64,000 nucleotides of DNA from Opitutaceae bacterium. Its GTDB lineage: Bacteria; Verrucomicrobiota; Verrucomicrobiia; Opitutales; Opitutaceae. The notes beneath the pieces were generated by a model that did no database searches, had not been told where the DNA came from, and worked only from the letters and a program-made list of their open reading frames with translations. Where the stretch lies: contig JAWLBB010000001.1 of NCBI GenBank assembly GCA_041395105.1, positions 62,001 through 126,000 of the forward strand, read 5' to 3'. The position numbers and the translations under genes were made by a program. The first letter of the stretch is position 1; the number at the start of each line of letters is the position of its first letter. Of the stretch, positions 50,481 through 59,944 are shown piece after piece.

Positions 50481-52106
50481 ATGTACGTTTCACGTCGAGG
50501 TTTTATTCAAGGCTGCTGCTCCGGGATCGCCGCCATGTCCGGAGCCAGATTGGGCTATGCCGCCATCGCCGCCCCGGACGAACCCGGTTACAATGAGGAG
50601 GTCCTCATCGTCGTCTTCCTGCGCGGCGGACTTGATGGCCTGAGCCTGGTCGGACCGATGGATGGCCCGGACCGCGCGCATTACGAGTCCTACCGGCCGA
50701 ATCTGAAGCTCGCCACCACCGGTGACAACAAGGCCCTGCCACTCGATGCCCCATGGGGTCTCAACCCCCAGGCCGCGGCCCTCCACCCCATCTACCAGGA
50801 CGGCAAGCTCGCCTTCATCCAGGCCATCGGCATGGCGAACGGCACCCGCAGCCATTTCGACGCCCAGGAATTCATGGAACTGGGCACTCCCGGCCTGAAA
50901 ACGGCCCGCGACGGCTGGCTGACCCGGCACCTGAAGACCGCCGACAATATCCCTCCGGAAATCCTCATGCCCTCGATGTCGGTCAGCAGTATCCAGCCGA
51001 CCTCCCTTCGGGGCGACAGGGACACCCTGACTTTCGATGGCCTGAACAGCTTTGGGATCAACTCCGGTCATTGGTTCTATGTCGACCGGCAGAAGACCAG
51101 CCTGCGCCGCCTCTTCAATCTCGAAGACAGCCGCATCCACGATGCCGGCGTCCAGGCCCTCAATGCCGCCGATATCATCGGGACCTACCTCGACGGCGCC
51201 TACGCCCCGTCGAACGGGGCTGTTTATCCGAACAACAGTTTCGGCCGCCAACTCCAGAATATCGCCCAGATGATCAAGATCCAGGTCGGCCTTCGGGTCG
51301 TCACCGTTGATCTGGGAGGCTGGGACACCCACGAGGAACAGGGTAACGACGGCGGCGGCTACATCGGTGGTCAGCTGAACACTCTTTGCAGCGGTCTGGC
51401 TGCCCTCTATCAGGACCTGAACGGCGAAGGGGCTGCCAATTTCATGGGCAAGACCACCGTCGTTGTTCAAAGCGAGTTCGGGCGGCGCATCCGTGAAAAC
51501 GCCAGCCGGGGGACCGACCACGGCACCGGAAATCTCATGATGGTGATGGGAGGCAACGTCATCGGGGGCGTTCACGGCGACTGGCCCGGTCTTCACCCCG
51601 ACCAGCTTTACGATAATGCCGACCTCGCCCCGACCAATGACTACCGGCGCATCCTCAGCGAAATCGTCATCCGCCGTCTCGAGAATCCAAGGCTCGGTCA
51701 AATCTTCCCGGGCTTCGACGACTACGCCCCACTCGGCGTGGTCACCGGTGAGGATATCCCGCCCGACTTCAACGGCGCGGCCCCCTCCAACGACCTCCTT
51801 CCCTTCAAGGGACTGACCACTCTGGGAGGCGGCTGGAAGAATTCACCCTGGTTCGGTGCCTTTCGCGACGATCGGGCTCCCTGGATCTACCACCGCGAAC
51901 ACGGGTTCCTCTATGTCAAGGGAACCGATGAGAAGAACCTATGGCTCTACCAGCCTTCGCTCGGATGGGTCCATACCGGCCAAGGCATCTACCCCCATCT
52001 CTACTCCCGCAACCGTGAGTCGTGGATCTTCCACGAAGCCGGCAGCCGGGAACCCCGCCATTTCTACGACTTCTCCACCCAGGAGTGGTTCGCCATCTCC
52101 AACTGA
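50481..52106 (+). CDS. DUF1501 family secreted protein with an extra C-terminal domain
   Basis: 541 aa. Tat-like signal SRRGFIQGCCSGIAAMSG (4-21). The DUF1501 domain (about 35-420, sulfatase-like fold) includes IVVFLRGGLDGLSLV, AIGMANGTRSHFDAQEFMEL, DLGGWDTHEEQGND and SEFGRRIRENASRGTDHGTG. Residues 446-541 are an added Trp/Tyr-rich module (GGGWKNSPWFGAF, PWIYHREHGFLYVKG, LGWVHTGQGIYPHLYS, HFYDFSTQEW). This module appears elsewhere at the ends of big secreted proteins of Opitutae-like bacteria. It follows DUF1800 and precedes a repeat protein by 15 bp. Confidence 0.85.
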   Translation: MYVSRRGFIQGCCSGIAAMSGARLGYAAIAAPDEPGYNEEVLIVVFLRGGLDGLSLVGPMDGPDRAHYESYRPNLKLATTGDNKALPLDAPWGLNPQAAALHPIYQDGKLAFIQAIGMANGTRSHFDAQEFMELGTPGLKTARDGWLTRHLKTADNIPPEILMPSMSVSSIQPTSLRGDRDTLTFDGLNSFGINSGHWFYVDRQKTSLRRLFNLEDSRIHDAGVQALNAADIIGTYLDGAYAPSNGAVYPNNSFGRQLQNIAQMIKIQVGLRVVTVDLGGWDTHEEQGNDGGGYIGGQLNTLCSGLAALYQDLNGEGAANFMGKTTVVVQSEFGRRIRENASRGTDHGTGNLMMVMGGNVIGGVHGDWPGLHPDQLYDNADLAPTNDYRRILSEIVIRRLENPRLGQIFPGFDDYAPLGVVTGEDIPPDFNGAAPSNDLLPFKGLTTLGGGWKNSPWFGAFRDDRAPWIYHREHGFLYVKGTDEKNLWLYQPSLGWVHTGQGIYPHLYSRNRESWIFHEAGSREPRHFYDFSTQEWFAISN

Positions 52107-52121
52107 TCCTCTTTTACTGCC

Positions 52122-53378
52122 ATGCACGCGCTCCGCCCGTCCAAATCCGCCGCTTCGCTGCTCCTCGCCTGGCTTCTCGCCGCGACCGCCCTCTTCGCAG
52201 GTCCCCTTCCGGATTTCACCCCGGGCGACCCGCCCGCCTACATTCCGACCGATGCGCCGGACTTCATTCCTGATTTTCCGTTCGGTGATGTGGTCAGCCC
52301 CTACGTCGACTCCAAACCCGGTGCCCAATCCGTGAATACCGGCGAATCGGTCACCCTCCGGGTCGATGTGGCCGAGTTCGGCGGGACCGCTTACCAGTGG
52401 CTCAAGGACGGCGTCGCCATCAACGGCGCCACTGGCCCAACCTATGTTCTCGGCTCGGTTGATCAGACCGATACCGGCACCTACTCCGTCCGCATCACCA
52501 TCGGTGAGACCACCCAGCTGACCTCGACCGCCTATTTCTCGGTCAGTTCGCCGACCATCGGCGACGGGAACCTCCTGAATATCTCCACCCGGGGTCTCAT
52601 CGGTTCCGGGGAGACAGTCATGATCGGCGGTTTCGTCATCGCCGGCACCGGTCCCCGGACCGTCGCCATCATCGCCAAGGGCCCCAGCCTTACGGAATTC
52701 GGCATCACCAACGCCATCAGCGATCCGAAAATCGCCCTCTACCAGGGACAAACCGTCATCGGGACGAACGATTCACTTGCGGAACTTGATGCAGTCGAGC
52801 GCGATGCCCTCGTCGGCACCGGGATTGCTCCGGGCGACCCGGCCGAGCCGGGCATGGCCGTCTCCCTCGACCCCGGCGCCTACACCGTGCGGGTGACCAA
52901 CAATGGAGGCACCGCGGGAGTCGGCCTGGTCGAAGTCTACGACTGGGATCTCCTGACCGGCGACAGTGAGGCCAGCGATTCCCGGCTGCTCAATATCTCC
53001 ACCCGCGGCATCGTCGGCTCCGGAGAAAGCGTCATGATCGGCGGTTTTGTCATCGACGGCACCGATCCCAAGACAGTCGCGATCACGGCCAAGGGACCGA
53101 GCCTCGCCCAATACGGCATCGCCAATCCGATCTCGGACCCCTCGATCAAGCTGCGCAAGGGGGCCGACCTCGTCGCCCAGAATGACGACATCATCGCCCT
53201 GCCGACCCAGAATCGCGACATCCTGGCCCAGGGCGGAGTCCTTCCATCCGATCTCTACGAATCCGCCCTCCTCGTCACCCTCGAGCCCGGGGCCTATACG
53301 GTGGTCCTTCAGAACGACGGCCCGACCGCCGGCGTGGGCATCGTGGAGGTCTATGACTGGGACCGCGCCGCGCCCTGA
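52122..53378 (+). CDS. Secreted Ig-like plus two-repeat surface protein
   Basis: 418 aa, signal peptide about 8-26. An Ig-like domain (about 62-146) has SVTLRVDVAEFGGTAYQWLK and TDTGTYSVRIT. Two copies of a repeat of about 130 aa follow (149-282 and 287-415). Each starts LLNISTRG and has GSGE..MIGGFVI, AKGPSL, a DP/S motif, LDPGAYTVRV or LEPGAYTVVL, and ends VEVYDWD. The function is unknown; it is probably carried to the surface together with the DUF1800/DUF1501 proteins. Last gene of that operon, before a strong terminator. Confidence 0.82.
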   Translation: MHALRPSKSAASLLLAWLLAATALFAGPLPDFTPGDPPAYIPTDAPDFIPDFPFGDVVSPYVDSKPGAQSVNTGESVTLRVDVAEFGGTAYQWLKDGVAINGATGPTYVLGSVDQTDTGTYSVRITIGETTQLTSTAYFSVSSPTIGDGNLLNISTRGLIGSGETVMIGGFVIAGTGPRTVAIIAKGPSLTEFGITNAISDPKIALYQGQTVIGTNDSLAELDAVERDALVGTGIAPGDPAEPGMAVSLDPGAYTVRVTNNGGTAGVGLVEVYDWDLLTGDSEASDSRLLNISTRGIVGSGESVMIGGFVIDGTDPKTVAITAKGPSLAQYGIANPISDPSIKLRKGADLVAQNDDIIALPTQNRDILAQGGVLPSDLYESALLVTLEPGAYTVVLQNDGPTAGVGIVEVYDWDRAAP

Positions 53379-53405
53379 TCTTAGCGGTCTACCCAAATCT
53401 CGCAG

Positions 53406-53445
53406 AACAGGAACGCCCCGCCCTCACCGGCGGGGCGTTCCTGTT
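53406..53445 (+). terminator. Strong hairpin terminator after the DUF1800/DUF1501 operon
   Basis: 17-bp perfect stem AACAGGAACGCCCCGCC / GGCGGGGCGTTCCTGTT with loop CTCACC, 28 bp after the stop codon. The 3' arm ends in TTCCTGTT without a long T-run, but stability is very high. Confidence 0.8.
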
Positions 53446-53570
53446 GCTCTCGGCAAAGCCGAGATGCAATCCCCGTTCAGGCCCAACTGACGAAGGACGA
53501 TCCAATCTGTTCCGATGAGATCGTCAGCATATTGACTAATAGTAGAATCCGGCTAGCATTGCTCTTTCTT

Positions 53571-55742
53571 ATGACAAGCGGCGGGCCACTGACACGCAAC
53601 TTACTCGCGACTGGAAGAAGAGCCGTGATCGGTGCCGTGGCAGTGATGACGACGGCAATCGGACTTGCCGGCACCGCACCCAACCCCGCGTCGGTGAGTG
53701 TAGTCCGTTTCGCCTATGCGCGGCAGCTTTCAAACGACCTCATCGAGGCACCGATTGCGGTCGTCAGTTTTCACGTCAGACTTTCGGAATTCGCCCTGAC
53801 CGAAGCTCTGCTCAGGGATTCTAAGGGCACAACCAATTTCGACCATCCGGATTCCCTCAACTTCTGGTTAACTCGGTCATTTGACCAACTGTGGGAATCC
53901 GACGATGCCTACCCTCCAGGTGTCTACAGAATCGAGTTGGGCGGAGAGTTGAAACGAGGATTCGACTTCCATCTCGATGCCGACAGATACCCTCCGATGC
54001 CCCGGATCACCAATCTGAACGAAATCAGCTACCTGACGGATCCCCTAGAGACGACAATCCGATGGGATCTCGGGGCCGACTCCTTGGAATCGGACCTTTA
54101 CCAACTGAGGATCACCAATGCTTCAGGGGAAATCATCCATGAATCTCCCCTCGCTGGCCAATACTTGACCGCCTTCGACCAGAAAGACGGACCGCGAACC
54201 ACCGAAAGCCTCCATGAGGAACGGCTCAGCCTTCCCCCATTCACCTACATGATCGGCCAACTCATCGTGGTTCGTTTCTCCGAATTTCCAGCACCCGACG
54301 AAAACGGAACGATCATCGCCACCGGTCGATCAGCCGTCCTGGAGTTTCATTTTCAGAGCGGATCACTCAAGCCGGTCGGTCCCGAAATCACGACCCAACT
54401 ATCTGAAGTTGAAGTCATGGCGGGAGAGCCGTTCTCTCTCAGCTTTGCCACCAATTCTGACGCGACCCAACCACTCTCCATTTCTTGGTACAGAGACGGC
54501 GAAATGATCACTGATCGAGCTGACCCTTTCACCTACGAAGTCCCGATCAGCCGGATGGAGGATGCAGGATTATACCACGTGATCGTCTCCAATACGGCCG
54601 GTCAGGTCACGAGTCTTCCAGCACGCGTCAGCATCATGCCGCGACCACTTCCCTCCATTACCCGGCATCTTACGTCAATGGTGCTTGCGCCAGGCGAACC
54701 AGGCCGGCTCGGAGTCCTTGTTGATGAGACCGAAGGCGTGAGCTATGTCTGGTACCGAAACGGGAGGCTTGCCCACTGGCTCAACCAGCCATTTTTCAAT
54801 ATCAGCCCAAGTGATACGGCGGGTGTTGCCGACTTCAGGGTCGAGATTTGGCGGGACGGTCGGTCGCTTCCCAGTGAGGAAGCCCGAGTCATTGTGGATG
54901 ACACCCTCGTCAAACCTCCGGCATCCGAAGATCGCTTGAGAAACCTGTCGCTGCGGGCCCGGGCAGGCGGGAAGGAAGGCGCTGTCATCGTCGGATTCGT
55001 CCTGGCGGGAGAACACCCGGCATCTGTTCTGATCCGGGGCGCCGGTCCTGCACTGGCCCAGTTCGGGGTTTCAGATTTCCTTGCTGACCCGGTCCTCCAA
55101 TTGCGCTCGGGGAATGAAATGCTGACCGAGAATGACAACTACCGCGACATTCGATCCACCGATCTGAGTAATCTGGAGCTGGCTCTCGGCACCTTTCCTC
55201 TAGACTCGGGGGACACCGACGCGGCACTCCTGATAGCCATCCATCCGGGAACCTATACCGCCCGGATCAGTGGTCATGGAGCGGAATCGGGTATCGCAAT
55301 CGCCGAGATTTTTGAAGGCGACTTCACCACGCACACCATTCTCACCAATCTTTCGGCCCGGGCGAACGTCGGTCTCGGCGAAAATGTCCTCATTCCGGGA
55401 TTTGTGGTCGGAGGTTGCAATCCACAGACCTTTCTCGTCAGGGCCATCGGTCCGGGGCTCGTGCCCTATGGAGTCCAAGACACGCTCACGGATCCGATCA
55501 TCACTTTGAGGTCGGCCAATTCCACCATCCTGGCAAGAAACGAGAAATGGTCCGATGCCGACAATTACAAGAAAATCGCTTCGGTGTCACAAACGATTGG
55601 AGCGTTTGCTCTCGCGAATGACAGCCAGGATGCCGCGATTCTTATCTCGCTTGCGCCCGGAGCCTACACCGCAGTGGTCTCCGGCGCCCACGGCACCGTT
55701 GGAACCGCCTTGGTGGAGGTCTATGCGGTGCCGTCCGAATGA
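53571..55742 (+). CDS. Large secreted protein with Ig-like domains and the same C-terminal repeat
   Basis: 723 aa from the ATG at 53571; an in-frame TTG at 53532 is less likely. Signal peptide about 10-34. N-terminal region (35-265) is unrecognised with beta-rich features. Two Ig-like domains follow (about 268-355, with PLSISWYRDGEMI and DAGLYHVIVSNTAG; and about 356-445). Two C-terminal repeats (about 454-578 and 589-718) match those of the 52122 gene: RNLSLRARAG / TNLSARANVG, then VIVGFVLAGEH / VLIPGFVVGG, IRGAGPAL / VRAIGPGL, and an HPGTYTARI or APGAYTAVV segment. Codon use is less GC-rich than neighbours. No enzyme domain seen. Confidence 0.78.
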   Translation: MTSGGPLTRNLLATGRRAVIGAVAVMTTAIGLAGTAPNPASVSVVRFAYARQLSNDLIEAPIAVVSFHVRLSEFALTEALLRDSKGTTNFDHPDSLNFWLTRSFDQLWESDDAYPPGVYRIELGGELKRGFDFHLDADRYPPMPRITNLNEISYLTDPLETTIRWDLGADSLESDLYQLRITNASGEIIHESPLAGQYLTAFDQKDGPRTTESLHEERLSLPPFTYMIGQLIVVRFSEFPAPDENGTIIATGRSAVLEFHFQSGSLKPVGPEITTQLSEVEVMAGEPFSLSFATNSDATQPLSISWYRDGEMITDRADPFTYEVPISRMEDAGLYHVIVSNTAGQVTSLPARVSIMPRPLPSITRHLTSMVLAPGEPGRLGVLVDETEGVSYVWYRNGRLAHWLNQPFFNISPSDTAGVADFRVEIWRDGRSLPSEEARVIVDDTLVKPPASEDRLRNLSLRARAGGKEGAVIVGFVLAGEHPASVLIRGAGPALAQFGVSDFLADPVLQLRSGNEMLTENDNYRDIRSTDLSNLELALGTFPLDSGDTDAALLIAIHPGTYTARISGHGAESGIAIAEIFEGDFTTHTILTNLSARANVGLGENVLIPGFVVGGCNPQTFLVRAIGPGLVPYGVQDTLTDPIITLRSANSTILARNEKWSDADNYKKIASVSQTIGAFALANDSQDAAILISLAPGAYTAVVSGAHGTVGTALVEVYAVPSE

Positions 55743-55913
55743 GTCCCGAAGACCGCCATAGGGCCAACCTTGGGACTTTCAGACGAGAGGTTACGCAGCG
55801 GCAAGCTGCCACGTCCGGCCGGCTCTTCACTCGATGCGTTCATCCCAGTCATACTCCATCGACCCCTCGAGCTTGACCCCGGAGGCCTCCATCGGCTTTG
55901 GTGGAGGTTTTCG

Positions 55914-57773
55914 ATGCTCACCCTGGCCAATGTTTCCAAGCACTACGGAGCGCGCGAACTCTTCTCCGATATCTCCCTCTTTGTCGCGCGTACCGATCGG
56001 CTGGGCCTGGTCGGGGCCAACGGGGTGGGCAAATCCACCCTCTTCAACCTGATCCGCAACGAGGAGTCCAGCGATACCGGGACGATCACCTGGGAGCGCG
56101 GATCCGACTTCGGCTTTCTTCCCCAGGAAAGCGCCCCAACCGGCGACGAGACCATCCTCCAGATCGCCACCGGTGAGCACATGATGGACCTGGAGAGCGA
56201 CAATCCCGATGACTGGGACATCGATTGGACGCTCGAGCCCCGGGCCAAGAAGATCCTGGCCGGGCTCAGTTTCAAGGAATCGGACTTCGATCGACCAGCC
56301 CGCTCCTTTTCGGGCGGCTGGGTCATGCGCGCCCATCTGGCCCGGCTTCTCGCCAGCGAATCCTCGCTCCTCCTCCTCGACGAGCCGACCAACCATCTCG
56401 ACCTGGAAGCCCTCCTCTGGTTCCAGGACTACCTGCAGAACTACCCCGGGGGGCTCCTCATCATCTCCCACGACCGGGCCTTTCTCAACGCCCTCTGCAA
56501 CGGAATCCTCGAGCTGCGCGGTCGCCGCCTTCACCGCTACACCGGCAACTACGACGACTTCCTCATCGAAAAGGAGGCCCGAAAAAGCCAGCAGGAATCC
56601 CTCTTCAAGAACCAGCAGCGGGAAATCGCCCATCTCCAGAAGTTTGTCGATCGATTCGGGGCCAAGGCCTCCCTCGCCACCCGGGCCAAGTCCAAGGAAA
56701 AGCAGATCGATCGCCTGAAGGACGATGCCATCGATGCACCGGAGGATGATCTCCAGAAGATTCACTTCAAGTTTCCCCAGCCGATCCGCTCCGGCCTCAA
56801 GGTGATCAAGCTGGAAAACGTCCGGCAGGCCTACGGCAATCACGTGGTCTACCGCGACCTCAACTACGTGGCGGAACGCGGCCAGCGCACCGTCCTGGTG
56901 GGCCCGAACGGTGCCGGCAAGTCCACCCTTCTGAAGATCCTCGCCGGAGTCATTCCGATCCAGGCAGGCGAACGCGAACTCGGCGCCAATGTCACCGCCG
57001 GTTACTTTGCCCAGGACCGGACCGACAGTCTGAATGCCCAGGCCAACGTCCTGGAAAACGTGATGGAACTGCGGACCTCCGCCAACGATCTGACCGAGCA
57101 GAAGGCCCGCACCCTCCTCGGGGCTTTTCTCTTCCGCAAGGACGACGTCTTCAAGCCGGTCTCGGTCTTGTCCGGTGGCGAAAAGTCGCGGCTCGCCCTT
57201 GCCCGCATGCTGGTGGACCCACCCAATTTCCTCCTGATGGACGAGCCGACCACCCATCTGGACATCGCCTCGATCGACGCTCTCGTTCATGCCCTCAAGC
57301 AGTTCAGCGGCACTCTCATTTTCATCAGCCACGACGTCTACCTGATCAAGGCCCTGGCTCTCGATGTTCTGCACGTTCACTCCGGCCGCCTCACGCCCTA
57401 CGCCGGCAATTACGATTACTACCTCGACAAGTCAAAGGCCACCAACGAGCGGGCCGCTCTGACCGCCGGATTTGCCGACGCCCGTCCGCCGGGGCCGGAG
57501 GTCGAGGAGAAAAAGGAGGTCCATCCCAAGGCCAACCCCAAGGAAGTCCGGCGCCTCCGTTCGGAAGTCAGCAAGCTCGAAAAGGTGGTGGCCGAACTCG
57601 AGGCCCAGCAGGCGGAGATCACGGCGTCCCTCGAAGATCCCGCCACCTACACCGAGGCGGGCAAGGCCCTTCACCTCAATCGGGAGCTGACCGCAATTGC
57701 CGATCAGATCCAGAAGGCGACGGTCGAATGGGAGGCCGCCGCCCTCAAACTCGAGCAACTGGCGGAGACATGA
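55914..57773 (+). CDS. ABC-F family ATPase
   Basis: Soluble tandem ABC ATPase of 619 aa. The ATG at 55914 follows GGAGG by 7 bases, so the open frame to 55770 is not used. Walker A sites GANGVGKST (34-42) and GPNGAGKST (about 330), ABC signatures SFSGGW and LSGGEKSRLA, and two LLDEPTNHLDLE / LMDEPTTHLDIA motifs. The second signature DEPTTHLD has Thr where Asn is usual. A linker of about 80 residues between the halves includes KSKEKQIDR, and a charged coiled coil forms the C-terminus (about 545-619). Such proteins act at the ribosome. It begins a run with three less known genes (9 bp to the next). Confidence 0.92.
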   Translation: MLTLANVSKHYGARELFSDISLFVARTDRLGLVGANGVGKSTLFNLIRNEESSDTGTITWERGSDFGFLPQESAPTGDETILQIATGEHMMDLESDNPDDWDIDWTLEPRAKKILAGLSFKESDFDRPARSFSGGWVMRAHLARLLASESSLLLLDEPTNHLDLEALLWFQDYLQNYPGGLLIISHDRAFLNALCNGILELRGRRLHRYTGNYDDFLIEKEARKSQQESLFKNQQREIAHLQKFVDRFGAKASLATRAKSKEKQIDRLKDDAIDAPEDDLQKIHFKFPQPIRSGLKVIKLENVRQAYGNHVVYRDLNYVAERGQRTVLVGPNGAGKSTLLKILAGVIPIQAGERELGANVTAGYFAQDRTDSLNAQANVLENVMELRTSANDLTEQKARTLLGAFLFRKDDVFKPVSVLSGGEKSRLALARMLVDPPNFLLMDEPTTHLDIASIDALVHALKQFSGTLIFISHDVYLIKALALDVLHVHSGRLTPYAGNYDYYLDKSKATNERAALTAGFADARPPGPEVEEKKEVHPKANPKEVRRLRSEVSKLEKVVAELEAQQAEITASLEDPATYTEAGKALHLNRELTAIADQIQKATVEWEAAALKLEQLAET

Positions 57774-57782
57774 GGATGGGAA

Positions 57783-59909
57783 ATGGAACTGCGTGAGTTC
57801 GCCGAGCAAGTTCTCTTCTCCACCGACCTGGAGCAGAAGCTCCTCATTCCCCGATCTGTCACGGACGACCGCCCCGGAAGCGCTCTGGCCGTTCCCGCCA
57901 TGCCCGGCCGGCCCAAGGAACTGGTCTTCAAGGCCCGGGGAGAAGGACGGGATAGCTTCCCCGGATTGAACCGGTTGGAAAAGGAATCGGAACGCGGACG
58001 GCTCCTTCACTTCTTCGCCAACCACGAGTTGCTGGCCACCGAGTTGATGGCCCTCGTCCTGCTCCGATTTCCCGATGCGCCCGCCGCCTTTCGCCAGGGA
58101 GTTTTCGAGACCCTGAAGGACGAGCAGAGGCACACCCGGCTCTATCTTAAGCGGATGAAGACCTGCGGCGTCACCTTCGGCGAATTGCCGGTCAGCGGCT
58201 ATTTCTGGAACTCGATAGCGACGATGGAAAACCCGGTCGACTACGTGGCCGGACTCTGCCTGACCTTCGAACAGGCCAATCTCGATTTCTGCCGCCACTA
58301 TGCCGAAGGATTCCTGACGGTCGGCGACACCGTCACCGGCCGACTGCTCGACCGGATCTACCGCGATGAGATCGGCCATGTCGCCTACGGCCTGAAATGG
58401 TTCCGCCGCTGGAAAAATCCCGATGAGAGCGATTGGGAGGCGTTCTGCCGCCACCTCAAATTCCCACTCTCCCCGCAGCGGGCCAAGGGGATCGGATTCA
58501 ATGTTGAGGGCCGGCGCGATGCGGGTCTCGACCCCGATTTCATCACCCGCCTCGAAGTCTTCGCCCGCTCAAAAGGGCGGACTCCGACAGTGACAATCTT
58601 CAATCCGCTCGAAGAAGGCCTCCTCGCCCGACCCGACAGCGTCTCGACCTCGAATTCCCGACAGCATCTGGTTCACGATCTCGAAACCCTGCCGCAGTAC
58701 CTCTGCCGGCAGGACGATATCGTCCTGGTCAGGGAGCAACCCTCCATTGCCTTTCTCCGCACGATCAAGCGGGCCGGTTTTGCCCTCCCGGAATTCATTG
58801 AGGGCGACGGACGTCCGGAATCGCTCGAACGGACCCTGGCCGATCGCAAACTGGGCGGATTCCGCCCCTGGGCCTGGGGCCCGCACAGTCGCCGTCTTTT
58901 CGAACCCCTCTCCGGTCTGATCGGAAAGAAAGCCCGGACCCCGGCGGAATCCTTTCACGAAGGCATCACGGAGATGTATTCGAAATCCTGGAGTGCCGGC
59001 TTCCTCCGGTCGATCCTCGCTCAAACGGAGCCCGTTCCCTGGCTCTGTCCCGTCGAGGCGGTCGGGACGACTGTTTCCTCAATCGCGCAGGCCATGTCGG
59101 CGATCGCGGAAATCCGGCACCGCGGGCATCACCGGATTGTGATCAAGGAAGCCTTCGGCCTGGCCGGACGGAATGCCGTCCGCCTCTGGGAGCCGGCTCT
59201 GACCGAAGCGCAGACCCGATGGATGGGAGACGCCTTCCGGGCCGGGCTGTCCCTGGTCATCGAGCCGTGGCTTGAACGCGTCATTGATTTCTCAATACAA
59301 ATGGAGGCGGAGACCGACGGACTCCGGCTCTGCGGGCATACCGGCCTGATCACTGATCATCGGGGCCATTTCCGGGGCAACTGGGCCCACCCCAGGCACC
59401 ACCGCCGCCTCCCTCCGGAAGTGACCCGGGCGATTCGTGACCAGGTCGGCAACCCCGATCGGATCCACGAGCTCTTTGAGACCATTCGTCGCCGACTCGA
59501 ATCCGAGGTCAAGCGACACGGCTACGAAGGTCCCATCGGGATCGACGCCTTTCTCTACCGCGCAGCGGACGGCGGAATTCGTCTCAAACCGGTCGTCGAA
59601 ATCAATCCCCGGCATACCATGGGGCGGCTCACGGTGGAGTTGATGCGGCAAGTGGCCCCGGGTCGCAGCGGCTGCTTCCGGCTTTTCAGCCTGGCCGAGA
59701 TGAGGAAAACCGGTTTTTCAACCTTCCCGCAGTTTGCTTGTTCGCTCGAAGAGCGGTTCCCACTGACCACGGAAGGGGAACCCAAACGGAAAATCCTGGG
59801 CGGCGCCCTCTGCCTGAATGACCCGGCGAGAGCCCGAAACCGACTGGCGGTCTTTTCCGTCGTCCGTGACCGCACGGAACTCGGGATCCTTTTCCCGGGC
59901 CTCTTCTAG
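57783..59909 (+). CDS. Fusion of DUF455 ferritin-like and ATP-grasp-like domains
   Basis: 708 aa. Residues 1-260 match DUF455, a ferritin-like family: Glu87 (HELLATELMAL), KDEQRHTRLYLKRM (Glu114, His117), Glu163, and DEIGHVAYGLKWF (Glu196, His199). Residues about 290-700 look like an ATP-grasp ligase domain: IVIKEAFGLAGRNAV (Lys near 455), LVIEPWLERVIDFSIQM (about 490-506) and KPVVEINPRHTMGRLTVELM (about 602-621), where the EIN motif supplies metal ligands. No signal peptide. The two activities in one chain suggest a modification enzyme that couples an iron-dependent step with ligation. Substrate not known. Directly behind an ABC-F gene. Confidence 0.7.
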   Translation: MELREFAEQVLFSTDLEQKLLIPRSVTDDRPGSALAVPAMPGRPKELVFKARGEGRDSFPGLNRLEKESERGRLLHFFANHELLATELMALVLLRFPDAPAAFRQGVFETLKDEQRHTRLYLKRMKTCGVTFGELPVSGYFWNSIATMENPVDYVAGLCLTFEQANLDFCRHYAEGFLTVGDTVTGRLLDRIYRDEIGHVAYGLKWFRRWKNPDESDWEAFCRHLKFPLSPQRAKGIGFNVEGRRDAGLDPDFITRLEVFARSKGRTPTVTIFNPLEEGLLARPDSVSTSNSRQHLVHDLETLPQYLCRQDDIVLVREQPSIAFLRTIKRAGFALPEFIEGDGRPESLERTLADRKLGGFRPWAWGPHSRRLFEPLSGLIGKKARTPAESFHEGITEMYSKSWSAGFLRSILAQTEPVPWLCPVEAVGTTVSSIAQAMSAIAEIRHRGHHRIVIKEAFGLAGRNAVRLWEPALTEAQTRWMGDAFRAGLSLVIEPWLERVIDFSIQMEAETDGLRLCGHTGLITDHRGHFRGNWAHPRHHRRLPPEVTRAIRDQVGNPDRIHELFETIRRRLESEVKRHGYEGPIGIDAFLYRAADGGIRLKPVVEINPRHTMGRLTVELMRQVAPGRSGCFRLFSLAEMRKTGFSTFPQFACSLEERFPLTTEGEPKRKILGGALCLNDPARARNRLAVFSVVRDRTELGILFPGLF

Positions 59910-59944
59910 GCCGGCTTCGTCCCCTTCTTGCCAAGGCTGCCCGG

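Noticed and set aside
53532..53570. TTG start extending the large repeat protein
   Set aside because: The ATG at 53571 gives a better signal peptide; the extension adds a second hydrophobic run and a rare start codon.
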